Below, one piece after another: positions 42,614-49,880 of a stretch of DNA of 64,000 bases. The translations under genes and the position numbers were made by a program. Each line of letters opens with the position of its first letter. Position 1 is the stretch's first letter. Source of the stretch: Amycolatopsis solani (GTDB lineage Bacteria; Actinomycetota; Actinomycetes; Mycobacteriales; Pseudonocardiaceae). The notes below the pieces were generated by a model. The model worked only from the letters and a program-made list of their open reading frames with translations, did not search any database and was not told the DNA's origin. The stretch spans positions 1,054,001-1,118,000 of the forward strand of contig NZ_JAWQJT010000003.1 in NCBI RefSeq assembly GCF_033441515.1, read 5' to 3'.

Positions 42614-42931
42614 ATGCAGACGTTCGAGGTGCTGGCGGAGCCCCGCCGCCGCACGATCCTGGACCTCCTCCGCGACGGCGAGCGCTCGGTCGGCGAGCTG
42701 GTCGACGAGCTGGAACTCAGCCAGCCTGCGGTTTCGAAGCACCTGCGGGTGCTGCGGGAGGCGGGCCTGGTGACGGTCCGGGTGGCGGCCCAGCGAAGGT
42801 GCTACGCGCTGCGGCCGGAGCCCCTGGCGGAGGTGGACGCGTGGCTGGCGCCGTACCGGCAGTTCTGGTCCGAGCGCCTCGACGCGCTGGAGCGCCGGTT
42901 GGAGGAGACCGACCCGCCGCCGATGCCGTGA
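42614..42931 (+). CDS. ArsR-family winged-helix regulator
   Basis: The 105-residue protein consists of an ArsR winged helix: MQTFEVLAEPRRRTILDLL, recognition region ELSQPAVSKHLRVLREAGLV, and a Pro-rich end. No metal-binding Cys residues are visible. The start is ATG 42614, where the family N-terminus begins. Unusually, its TGA stop (42929-42931) is part of a family A repeat, so the repeat abuts or has replaced the original gene end. No SRPBCC partner follows, unlike the 9.2-kb locus. Confidence 0.85.
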   Translation: MQTFEVLAEPRRRTILDLLRDGERSVGELVDELELSQPAVSKHLRVLREAGLVTVRVAAQRRCYALRPEPLAEVDAWLAPYRQFWSERLDALERRLEETDPPPMP

Positions 42932-42947
42932 ATGACTCATTCCTGTC
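42929..42947. repeat. Half copy of the family A element
   Basis: TGAATGACTCATTCCTGTC is one complete arm with the 13-bp palindrome, followed by the loop-like gtcggac and then only GGCAGG instead of the second arm. It contains the TGA stop of the ArsR gene. Confidence 0.75.
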
Positions 42948-43022
42948 GTCGGACGGCAGGGCTCCGGCAAAAGTCGGGGTCGACGCGGTGGATCGTCGCC
43001 TCGGCGGGCTCGACTGAAGTCC

Positions 43023-43067
43023 TGAATGAGTCATTCAGGACGCCGGAGGTCCTGAATGACTCATTCA
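43023..43067. repeat. Family A nested-palindrome hairpin, copy 2
   Basis: TGAATGAGTCATTCAGGAC pairs perfectly with 43049-43067 across the 7-nt loop gccggag. It lies between the convergent ArsR and HxlR genes. Confidence 0.9.
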
Positions 43068-43109
43068 AGACCTCCGGGGGGCCGCTCGAGCCGGCCGGCC
43101 GGGGCGGCG

Positions 43110-43454
43110 TCAGGGGTGGTCGGGCGCCGGCTCGAAGGTGATCCCGCGCTCCGCCGCGCGGCGCTCGCCCCACTCGTACAGGGCCGTCAGCGCGGGGCGG
43201 AGCTCCTCCCCCACCGCCGTCAGGTGGTACTCGACCCGCGGCACCCGGCCGTCGAACTCGACCCGGCGCACCAGGCCGTCCGCCGCCAGCTCGCGCAGCT
43301 GCTGGGTCAGCATCTTCTCGCTGACGCCCGGCACGCGGCGCCGCAGTTCGCCGTAGCGGTGGGCGCCTTCCTTGAGGTGCGCCAGGATGACCGGCTTCCA
43401 CTTGCCGCCGATCAGGTCGACCGCCAGTTCCGTCGCGCAGTGGTACCGCTTCAC
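43110..43454 (-). CDS. HxlR-family winged-helix regulator
   Basis: The 114-residue protein has the HxlR pattern: LAVDLIGGKWKPVILAHL, GVSEKMLTQQLRELAADGLV and PRVEYHLTAVGEELRPAL. HxlR proteins respond to electrophiles, redox stress or small ligands and often control a divergent enzyme gene. Here the truncated haemoglobin gene is divergent across 68 bp. One Cys (RYHCATELAV) lies near the N-terminus, where redox-sensing HxlR members such as HypR and YodB have theirs. GTG start at 43454, AGGGAG upstream. Confidence 0.88.
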   Translation of the reverse strand: MKRYHCATELAVDLIGGKWKPVILAHLKEGAHRYGELRRRVPGVSEKMLTQQLRELAADGLVRRVEFDGRVPRVEYHLTAVGEELRPALTALYEWGERRAAERGITFEPAPDHP

Positions 43455-43522
43455 GTCGTTCTCCCTACGCACCGGAAAGTACGTGCTTGCCGCCACCGCC
43501 CGGCCGCTGGTTGCCTGGCCGG

Positions 43523-44161
43523 GTGATCGTCGACTACGTCCGCTACACCGTGCCAGAAGCCGCGCGGGCCGACTTCGAGAAGGCCGCGGCCGGGCACCAC
43601 GTCGAGCGCGCGCCCGGCCGGTACCTGGTGCGCGCCCCGTCGCCGTTCGGCGGCATCGAAGGCTTCACGCCCGACGGCGAACCCGAGCGCTTCGAAACCA
43701 CCACCCCGTCCCTCTACGACTGGGCGGGCGGCCGCGAAGCCCTCGTCCGCCTCCTGACGATCTTCTACCGCCACGTCCTCGAAGACCCGCAGCTCGAGCC
43801 CGTTTTCCGCGGCATGGACGCGCACCACGCCGAGCACGTCGCGGTCTGGCTCGGCGAGGTCTTCGGCGGCCCGCCCGCCTACAGCGAAAGCCACGGCGGG
43901 CACGCCCACATGATCGGCCGCCACCTCGGCCGCGGCATCACCGAGCCGCAGCGCCGCCGGTGGGTGTCGCTGCTGCTCGACGCCGCCGACGAGGCGGGCC
44001 TCCCCGCCGACCCCGAGTTCCGCGCGGCCTTCGCCGGCTACGTCGAGTGGGGCAGCAGGCTGGCCGTCCTCTTCTCGGCTCCGGGCGCCGAGCCGAACCC
44101 GCACGAACCGGTCCCGCGCTGGGACTGGCCGAGGCCGCCCTGGCCGCCGGCCGGGCCCTAG
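43523..44161 (+). CDS. Group II truncated haemoglobin with a short extra N-terminal segment
   Basis: The 212-residue protein has a group II truncated haemoglobin domain (about 70-190): LTIFYRHVLEDPQLEPVFRGMDAHHAEHVAVWLGEVFGGPPAYSE, then HAHMIGRHLGRGI with the likely proximal His, and EPQRRRWVSLLLDAADEAGLP. The first 30-40 residues (VIVDYVRYTVPEAARADFEKAA) look like the start of an antibiotic-monooxygenase (ABM) domain, known fused to such globins in Streptomyces, but the rest of that domain is missing. GTG 43523. Probably controlled by the divergent HxlR protein; redox or NO chemistry is inferred. Confidence 0.82.
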   Translation: MIVDYVRYTVPEAARADFEKAAAGHHVERAPGRYLVRAPSPFGGIEGFTPDGEPERFETTTPSLYDWAGGREALVRLLTIFYRHVLEDPQLEPVFRGMDAHHAEHVAVWLGEVFGGPPAYSESHGGHAHMIGRHLGRGITEPQRRRWVSLLLDAADEAGLPADPEFRAAFAGYVEWGSRLAVLFSAPGAEPNPHEPVPRWDWPRPPWPPAGP

Positions 44162-44195
44162 CCGCATAGTGAGGGCAGTCGAAAGGAGGCTGCCT

Positions 44196-45632
44196 TTGAT
44201 CCGGGTGGACGGCCGCACCCTCAGGTGCGCGGACGTCGTGACGGCGGCGCGCACCGAGGGCCCGCTGGGCATCGACGTCTCGATCGCCGCGCAGCGCGCG
44301 GCCGAGCACGCGTGGAAGCTCGCCGAAGATCTGAGCACGCGCCGCGTGGTCTACGGCCGGACCACCGGTGTCGGCGCCAACAAGGACGACACCGTCGAGA
44401 GCTCGCAGGAGCACGGGCTGCGCCTGCTGCGCAGCCACGCGGGCGGCAGCGGCGACGTGCTGCCGGCCGGGCAGATCCGGGCGATGATGCTGATCCGGCT
44501 GAACCAGCTGCTCTCCGGCCGCTCCGGGATCAGCCCCGAGCTGATCGGCGCGCTGGCCGAGGCGGTCCGCACCGGCGCGCTGCCGCTGGTGCACCGGCTC
44601 GGCGCGATCGGCACCGGCGACCTCGCGCCGCTGGCGGAGACGGCGCTGGCGCTCACCGGCCAGCGGCCGTGGGTGACCGGGCACGTGCCGCCGGTGCCGG
44701 TGCACGCCGGCGACGCGCTCGCGTTCATGAGCAGCAACGCCGCGACGCTCGCCGAAGCGACCCTGGCGGCGATGCGGCTGGACGCGCTGACCCGGGCGAG
44801 CCACGCCGTCGCGGCGCTGACGTACGTCGCGCTCGACGGCAACCCCGAGGCCTACGCGACGCCGGTGCACGAGGCCAGGCCGCACGCAGGGCAGGTCGCC
44901 TGCGCCGCGGAGATGCGGCGGCTGCTGGGCATGCACCAGACGCCGAAACCGGGGCGCCGCATCCAGGACCCGTTCGGGCTGCGGGCGTTCCCGCAGGTGC
45001 AGGGCCCGGCGCTGGACGCGATCCACTACCTGCGCGACGTCCTCGCCGTCGAGATCAACGCGAGCACCGAGAACCCGATGATCTCGACGGTGCACGGCGA
45101 CGCCTACCACCACGCGCACTTCCACACGGCGTACGTCTCGACGGCGCTGGACCAGGCCCGCGCGACCGTGCACCAGGTGGCGGAGCTGTCGGTGGCGCGG
45201 CTGGGCGACCTGGTGGAGCCGGAGTTCACCGGGCTGCGGCCGTTCCTCGCGGCGGGCCCGGCGGGCAGCTCGGGCGTGATGATCCTCGAGTACGTGGCGC
45301 ACGACGCGCTGACCGAGCTGCGCCAGGCGGCGCTCCCGGCGACCCTCGGCACGGCCGTGGTGTCGCGTGGCATCGAGGACCACGCGAGCTTCTCGACGCA
45401 GGCGGCCCGCGCGGCGACGGCGGCGTGCGCGGCCTACCAGCAGGTGCTCGGCTGCGAGCTGGTGGCGGCGGTGCGGGCGCTGCGGATGCGCGAGGCGGAC
45501 CTGGTGGACCTGCCGGTGCGCGACGCCTTCGAGATGGCGTCGGAGGTGCTGGACGAGAGCGTCGACGACCGGCCCCTCACCGACGACATCGCCGCCGCGG
45601 TCGGGGTCCTGGAGCGGCTCGCCCGGATCTAG
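44196..45632 (+). CDS. HAL/PAL-family protein lacking the canonical MIO tripeptide
   Basis: The 478-residue protein has the aromatic amino acid ammonia-lyase fold: VVYGRTTGVGANKD (Tyr53 kept), GLRAFPQVQG and INASTENPM. The usual GSVGASGDL motif is GAIGTGDL (residues 136-143), so Ala-Ser-Gly, which cyclises to the MIO electrophile, is absent. LxNG reads FMSSN, and the catalytic Tyr of QDxY is Phe260. TTG 44196 is chosen because AGGAGG lies six bases upstream; a GTG at 44169 would swallow that site. It lies 34 bp after the globin gene, so probably co-transcribed. Standard ammonia-lyase activity is doubtful. Confidence 0.82.
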   Translation: MIRVDGRTLRCADVVTAARTEGPLGIDVSIAAQRAAEHAWKLAEDLSTRRVVYGRTTGVGANKDDTVESSQEHGLRLLRSHAGGSGDVLPAGQIRAMMLIRLNQLLSGRSGISPELIGALAEAVRTGALPLVHRLGAIGTGDLAPLAETALALTGQRPWVTGHVPPVPVHAGDALAFMSSNAATLAEATLAAMRLDALTRASHAVAALTYVALDGNPEAYATPVHEARPHAGQVACAAEMRRLLGMHQTPKPGRRIQDPFGLRAFPQVQGPALDAIHYLRDVLAVEINASTENPMISTVHGDAYHHAHFHTAYVSTALDQARATVHQVAELSVARLGDLVEPEFTGLRPFLAAGPAGSSGVMILEYVAHDALTELRQAALPATLGTAVVSRGIEDHASFSTQAARAATAACAAYQQVLGCELVAAVRALRMREADLVDLPVRDAFEMASEVLDESVDDRPLTDDIAAAVGVLERLARI

Positions 45633-45697
45633 CGTGAACTCGAACCGCCCGAACCGCCAACAACGGGGCAGCAGGCTTCCCCACAGACAGGCGATTC

Positions 45698-46282
45698 ATG
45701 AGTTCACCTGGTGAAGCCGGGGACGACGCGGAGATCATCGCCGCGTCGCTCCGGCACCCCGAACGGTTCGCGGCGCTCTTCGACCGCCACGCCGCGCACA
45801 TCCACCGCTACCTCGCCCGGCGGCTCGGTGGTCAGGTCGCCGACGACCTGACCGGCGAGACCTTCCTGATCGCGTTCGACCGCCGCGACCGCTACGACCC
45901 CGCGTTCCCCGGCGCGCGCCCGTGGCTCTACGGCATCGCCACCAACCTCGCCGGCCAGCGCCGGCGGGCGGAACAGCGCGAGTACCGGCTGCGAGCCGCC
46001 CTCGGGCCGCCGTCCGACCACGACTCCCACGCGGACCGGGTCGCCGAGCGGGTGAGCGCCCAGGCACTGACCGGGCCGCTCGCCGCCGCGCTGGCCGGGC
46101 TCGCCCCGCGCGATCGCGACGTCCTGCTGCTGATCGCGTGGGAAGGCCTCGCCTACGACGAGGTCGCAGCGGCGCTGGCCATCCCGGTCGGCACCGTCCG
46201 GTCGCGCTTGAACCGCGCCCGCAAGAAAGTCCGCGCCGCACTGGCGCCCGCGCCCGCCGAGGAGGTCTCGAACCATGGATGA
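45698..46282 (+). CDS. ECF-type RNA polymerase sigma factor
   Basis: The 194-residue protein has region 2 (FAALFDRHAAHIHRYLARRLGGQVADDLTGETFLIAF, about 25-60, then PWLYGIATNLAGQRRR) and region 4 (LAPRDRDVLLLIAWEGLAYDEVAAALAIPVGTVRSRLNRARKKV). It would redirect RNA polymerase to a small regulon. The stop overlaps the start of the CU044_5270 gene by 8 bp, an arrangement typical for this ECF subgroup in actinomycetes, in which that membrane partner likely replaces a classical anti-sigma factor. Confidence 0.92.
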   Translation: MSSPGEAGDDAEIIAASLRHPERFAALFDRHAAHIHRYLARRLGGQVADDLTGETFLIAFDRRDRYDPAFPGARPWLYGIATNLAGQRRRAEQREYRLRAALGPPSDHDSHADRVAERVSAQALTGPLAAALAGLAPRDRDVLLLIAWEGLAYDEVAAALAIPVGTVRSRLNRARKKVRAALAPAPAEEVSNHG

Positions 46283-47144
46283 GATGCAGCTGCTGCGCGA
46301 CTTCGCCGGACCGGCCGGGCTCCCGGGGCGCGACGACCTGGCCGGCGCGCGGGCCCGGCTCCTCGCCACGGCGACGGCGCGTCCCCGGCGGCGGCACCGG
46401 CGCGCGCTCTGGGGCTGGATCACCGCGGCCGGGCTCGCCGCGGCGGCCGCCGCCGTCGTCGTGCTCACGCCGTCCGCCCCGCCGGCTCCCCGGGCGGAGA
46501 CCGACCCGGTGAAGGTCCTGTACCAGGCCGCGGCGGCGGCGCGGGCCCGGCCGGACGTCGAGCCGCGGCCGGACCAGTTCGTCTACACCCGGACGCTGCT
46601 GGCGGACGGCCGGGAAAACGAGTTCTGGGTGTCGGCGGACGGCACCCACGACGGGCTCGAGATCCTCTTCGGGCACGAAACCGAGGTCGCGGGCTGCCGC
46701 GACGGGAAGCGCGTGCAGAAGGAAGGCCGCGGGCGCACGGCGACCAGCCGGTGCGAGCCGCGTCCGGCCGCCCACCCGGACCTGCCGACGGACGCCGACG
46801 CCATGCTCGCCTACCTGCACCGGAGCACCTACGGCGAAGGCGACACGCTGCACGACCTCGGCAACGAGGTCGTCGATCTGGCCGGCGGCTACCTGCGGCC
46901 GGCGGCACGGGCCGCGCTCTACGAGGCCGTGGCGAAGGTGCCCGGGCTCATCCTTCGCGCCGGCGCGAAGGACGCCACGGGCCGGCCGGTACTCGGGATC
47001 ACCTGGAACAGCACGACCGAGCGCGGGATCGGCAACCAGGACGAGTTCCTGTTCGACCCCGTCACTTTCGCCTACCGCGGCTCCGGCACGACCGGGGCGG
47101 TGCTGAGCCAAGGGATCGTCGACGCCGTGCGGCAGCGGCCGTGA
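46275..47144 (+). CDS. CU044_5270 family membrane protein, likely regulator of the ECF sigma factor
   Basis: The 289-residue protein has a cytosolic N-terminus of about 45 residues rich in Arg, one membrane helix (LWGWITAAGLAAAAAAVVVL), and an extracytoplasmic domain with CU044_5270 features (PDQFVYTRTLLADGRENEFWVSADGTHDG, PTDADAMLAYLH, LGITWNS). Two Cys residues (VAGCRDGK and TSRCEPRP) could form a disulfide. Overlaps the sigma gene by 8 bp. A terminator follows directly after the stop. Confidence 0.85.
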   Translation: MDEMQLLRDFAGPAGLPGRDDLAGARARLLATATARPRRRHRRALWGWITAAGLAAAAAAVVVLTPSAPPAPRAETDPVKVLYQAAAAARARPDVEPRPDQFVYTRTLLADGRENEFWVSADGTHDGLEILFGHETEVAGCRDGKRVQKEGRGRTATSRCEPRPAAHPDLPTDADAMLAYLHRSTYGEGDTLHDLGNEVVDLAGGYLRPAARAALYEAVAKVPGLILRAGAKDATGRPVLGITWNSTTERGIGNQDEFLFDPVTFAYRGSGTTGAVLSQGIVDAVRQRP

Positions 47145-47147
47145 ACG

Positions 47148-47187
47148 CGCGAAGGGCCGCCCCGGTCGTCCGGGGCGGCCCTTCGCG
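47148..47187. terminator. Bidirectional terminator between CU044_5270 and pfkA genes
   Basis: An 18-bp perfect stem (47148-47165 with 47170-47187) around a TCGT tetraloop, the strongest hairpin of simple type in the window. It lies between convergent stop codons. Confidence 0.85.
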
Positions 47188-47193
47188 GGAGAC

Positions 47194-48219
47194 TCAGCCG
47201 AAGAAGACTTCGGCTTCCTCGTAGCGCTCGGCCGGGACCGTCTTGAGCTCGGCCGTCGCCTCGGACAGCTTCACGCGGACGATGTCCGTGCCCTTCAGCG
47301 CCACCATCACGCCGAAGTCGCCGTCGGCCACCGCGTCGACCGCGTGCAGGCCGAAGCGCGTCGCCAGGACGCGGTCGTACGCCGTCGGGGTGCCGCCGCG
47401 CTGGACGTGGCCCAGGACCACCGCGCGGGACTCCTTGCCGGTGCGGTGGGCGATCTCGTCGGCCAGCCAGGTGCCGATGCCGCCGAGCCGGACGTGCCCG
47501 AAGGCGTCCTTCTCGCCGGTGAGCAGCCGCTCCTCGCCGCCCTCGGGCAGCGCGCCCTCGGCGACGACGATGATCGGCGCGAACTCCTTCTCGAAGCGGC
47601 TCTCGACGTAGGAGACGACCTTGTCGACGTCGAAGTGCTTCTCCGGCACCAGGATGACGCTGGCGCCACCGGCCAGGCCGGAGTGCAGCGCGATCCAGCC
47701 GGCGTGGCGGCCCATGACCTCGACGACCAGCGCGCGGTGGTGCGACTCGGCGGTGGTGTGCAGCCGGTCGATCGCCTCGGTCGCGATGGAGACCGCGGTG
47801 TCGAAGCCGAAGGTGTAGTCGGTGGCGCCCAGGTCGTTGTCGATGGTCTTGGGCACGCCCACGACGCCGATGCCGTCGTCGGTCAGCCGCTTCGCGACGC
47901 CGAGGGTGTCCTCGCCGCCGATCGCGATCAGCGCGTCGACGCCCTGGTCGGCCAGGACCTTCTTGATCTTGTCGACGCCACCCTCGACCTTGTACGGGTT
48001 CGTGCGCGAGGACCGCAGGATGGTGCCGCCGCGGGTCAGGATGTCCTCGACGTCGTTGAGGCCGAGCGGGCGGCTGTCCCCGGTGAGCGGGCCGTTCCAG
48101 CCGTTGCGGAAGCCCACGAAGTCCCAGCCGTGCACCTCGATGCCCTTACGCACCACGCCGCGGATGACCGCGTTGAGTCCCGGGCAGTCGCCGCCGCCGG
48201 TCAGCACACCGACACGCAT
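47194..48219 (-). CDS. pfkA: 6-phosphofructokinase, probably PPi-dependent
   Basis: The 341-residue enzyme has GGDCPGLNAVIRG, IAIGGEDTLGVAK and PKTIDNDLG, with catalytic Asp in TIDND. The position equal to E. coli Gly104 is Asp (GGED) and Gly124 is Lys (PKTIDND); both substitutions mark PPi-dependent enzymes and agree with A. methanolica PPi-PFK, which this protein closely resembles. It would phosphorylate fructose 6-phosphate reversibly with pyrophosphate, so it could serve gluconeogenesis as well as glycolysis. ATG start at 48219 with a 135-bp gap to the divergent DAHP synthase leader. Confidence 0.93.
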   Translation of the reverse strand: MRVGVLTGGGDCPGLNAVIRGVVRKGIEVHGWDFVGFRNGWNGPLTGDSRPLGLNDVEDILTRGGTILRSSRTNPYKVEGGVDKIKKVLADQGVDALIAIGGEDTLGVAKRLTDDGIGVVGVPKTIDNDLGATDYTFGFDTAVSIATEAIDRLHTTAESHHRALVVEVMGRHAGWIALHSGLAGGASVILVPEKHFDVDKVVSYVESRFEKEFAPIIVVAEGALPEGGEERLLTGEKDAFGHVRLGGIGTWLADEIAHRTGKESRAVVLGHVQRGGTPTAYDRVLATRFGLHAVDAVADGDFGVMVALKGTDIVRVKLSEATAELKTVPAERYEEAEVFFG

Positions 48220-48339
48220 GAGAAGCCTCCGTCTGTTCTCTGGAGATGACAGTCACATTTCGTCGCCCGCCAGCGTAGCGGCTCCCGTCTTGATCGGTGC
48301 AGCCCGTACCACCTGCCGAATCGGTCCGCGCCCGGCGTG

Positions 48340-48348
48340 TGCTACGTT
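48340..48348 (+). promoter_or_regulatory. Extended -10 element of the DAHP synthase leader
   Basis: TGC-TACGTT fits the extended -10 pattern TGn-TAnnnT. It ends six bases before the leader GTG, so the transcript should begin at or next to that start codon. No good -35 is seen, which extended -10 promoters do not require. Confidence 0.5.
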
Positions 48349-48354
48349 GGCGCC

Positions 48355-48420
48355 GTGCAGCGCTATTTCTGGTTTACGAAGCCGGCCCCGGGTGGGCACG
48401 GCGGCGTGAACCTGCGCTGA
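48355..48420 (+). CDS. Leader peptide of DAHP synthase (21 residues, contains Tyr-Phe-Trp-Phe)
   Basis: GTG-initiated peptide VQRYFWFTKPAPGGHGGVNL plus Arg, with aromatic codons TAT TTC TGG TTT at positions 4-7. It ends at 48420, 80 bp before the DAHP synthase ATG. Corynebacterium aroF is preceded by a comparable leader (AroR) whose aromatic codons are needed for control by phenylalanine/tyrosine supply. Here all three aromatic amino acids are sampled. Translation is probably leaderless. A 9-bp hairpin and a stem over the ribosome-binding site follow. The call rests on codon content and position. Confidence 0.75.
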   Translation: MQRYFWFTKPAPGGHGGVNLR

Positions 48421-48428
48421 CCTCCACC

Positions 48429-48454
48429 CCGAGCCGGATCTCCAACCGGCTCGG
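48429..48454 (+). promoter_or_regulatory. Attenuator hairpin 1 after the leader peptide
   Basis: CCGAGCCGG, 8-nt loop, CCGGCTCGG; perfect 9-bp stem starting eight bases after the leader stop. No T run follows, so translational control or Rho-linked attenuation is likelier than an intrinsic terminator. Confidence 0.6.
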
Positions 48455-48471
48455 CGAGTCCCCCGCGGGTC

Positions 48472-48494
48472 GGTGTCCACCAGGAAGGAACACC
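48472..48494 (+). promoter_or_regulatory. Candidate stem covering the DAHP synthase ribosome-binding site
   Basis: GGTGTCC can pair (one bulge) with GGAACACC at 48487-48494, which overlaps the AGGAAGGAA ribosome-binding site at 48482-48490. Competing structures with the upstream hairpin would couple initiation to ribosome position on the leader. Confidence 0.4.
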
Positions 48495-48500
48495 CCCGCC

Positions 48501-49583
48501 ATGACGCTCTCGGCCGGCCCCGCCACCATCGGTGACCTCGACGCCGCGCGCACCACGTCGATCAGTCCGCTCATTTCGCCCGCGCTGCTGCGTGAGGACC
48601 ATCCGGCCGACGCCGCGGTGGCCAAGGTCGTGCGGCAGGGCCGCGCCGAGACGGTCGACATCCTCGAAGGCCGCGACGACCGGCTGCTCGTCGTCGTCGG
48701 CCCGTGCTCGGTGCACGACCCGGAAGCCGCGCTCGACTACGCCCGCCGGCTGGCCGCGAAGGCCGAAGAGGTGCGCGGCGAGCTGCACATCGTGATGCGC
48801 GTGTACTTCGAGAAGCCGCGCACGACGCTGGGCTGGAAGGGCCTGATCAACGACCCGGACCTCGACGGCACGTTCGCCGTCAACAAGGGCCTGCGCCTGG
48901 CCCGGAAGCTGCTGCTCGACGTGTCCGCGCTCGGCCTGCCGGTCGGGTGTGAGTTCCTCGACCCGATCACGCCGCAGTTCATCGCCGACATCGTGACGTG
49001 GGGCTCGATCGGCGCCCGCACGGCGGCGAGCCAGGTGCACCGCCAGCTGTGCAGCGCCCTGTCGATGCCGGTGGGCATCAAGAACTCGACGGAGGGCGAC
49101 GTCCAGGTGGCGATCGACGCGACCCGAGCGGCGGCGGCGAGCCACGTGTTCCCCGGCATCAACACCGACGGCCTCGCGGCCCTGCTGACGACCTCGGGCA
49201 ACCCGGACTGCCACGTGATCCTGCGCGGCCACAACACGGGCCCGAACTACGACGCGGCAACGGTGGCGGACACGCTCGCGCGGCTGGCGAAGTCGGGCCT
49301 GCCGGAGCGGGTGATCATCGACGCGTCGCACGGCAACAGCGGCAAGGACCACGTCCGGCAGGGCGAAGTGGTGCGGGAGCTGGCCGGGAGGATTTCCGGT
49401 GGTGAGCGCGGGATCTCGGGCCTGATGATGGAGAGCTTCCTGGCGGGTGGGCGGCAGGAGCTTTCGCTGGGGCACGCGGAGGAGCTGACGTACGGGCAGT
49501 CGATCACGGACGCGTGCCTGGCGTGGGACGACACGGCCCCCCTGCTGGACGAGCTGGCGGCGGCGGTGCGGGCGCGGCGTTGA
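48501..49583 (+). CDS. aroF: Type I (AroFGH-like) DAHP synthase
   Basis: The 360-residue enzyme is a class I-alpha 3-deoxy-7-phosphoheptulonate synthase: VVGPCSVHDPEAALDYA, MRVYFEKPRTTLGWKG, GARTAASQVHRQL, GIKNSTEGDV and VILRGHNTGPNYD. It condenses phosphoenolpyruvate and erythrose 4-phosphate, the first shikimate-pathway step. AGGAAGGAA lies about ten bases before ATG 48501. Control by aromatic amino acids is suggested by the leader peptide upstream. It sits where mycobacteria have the unrelated type II enzyme AroG (Rv2178c), next to RNase AS. Confidence 0.94.
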   Translation: MTLSAGPATIGDLDAARTTSISPLISPALLREDHPADAAVAKVVRQGRAETVDILEGRDDRLLVVVGPCSVHDPEAALDYARRLAAKAEEVRGELHIVMRVYFEKPRTTLGWKGLINDPDLDGTFAVNKGLRLARKLLLDVSALGLPVGCEFLDPITPQFIADIVTWGSIGARTAASQVHRQLCSALSMPVGIKNSTEGDVQVAIDATRAAAASHVFPGINTDGLAALLTTSGNPDCHVILRGHNTGPNYDAATVADTLARLAKSGLPERVIIDASHGNSGKDHVRQGEVVRELAGRISGGERGISGLMMESFLAGGRQELSLGHAEELTYGQSITDACLAWDDTAPLLDELAAAVRARR

Positions 49584-49610
49584 GCGGGTCTGTGATGTCG
49601 TGATCTCGAT

Positions 49611-49663
49611 GTAGTGAATGACTCATTCCTGTCGTCGGATGACAGGAATGAGTCATTCACTAC
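49611..49663. repeat. Family A nested-palindrome hairpin, copy 3 (longest)
   Basis: Arms of 23 bp (49611-49633 and 49641-49663) pair perfectly across the 7-nt loop gtcggat; each arm contains GAATGA(C/G)TCATTC. It starts 28 bp after the aroF stop. Confidence 0.92.
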
Positions 49664-49819
49664 GTTCGGGGCGGACGCTCCCGGCCGGGCGGAGGCCACG
49701 CGGGCCGGGCCGCAGCAGGCTCGGTGGGCGTGGCCGCAGCGGACGCGACCGAGCTGGGCGGGCCGCTGGTCGAGGGCCGGGGTCCGGACCGGTCTCGTCG
49801 GGTCGGGTCAGCTGTGCCG

Positions 49820-49864
49820 CGAATGACTCATTCGGGACGTGGGAGGTCCCGAATGAGTCATTCG
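49820..49864. repeat. Family A nested-palindrome hairpin, copy 4
   Basis: CGAATGACTCATTCGGGAC pairs perfectly with 49846-49864; loop gtgggag. Arms are identical to copy 1 at 22801. Confidence 0.92.
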
Positions 49865-49880
49865 GGACGCTCGTGAGTCG

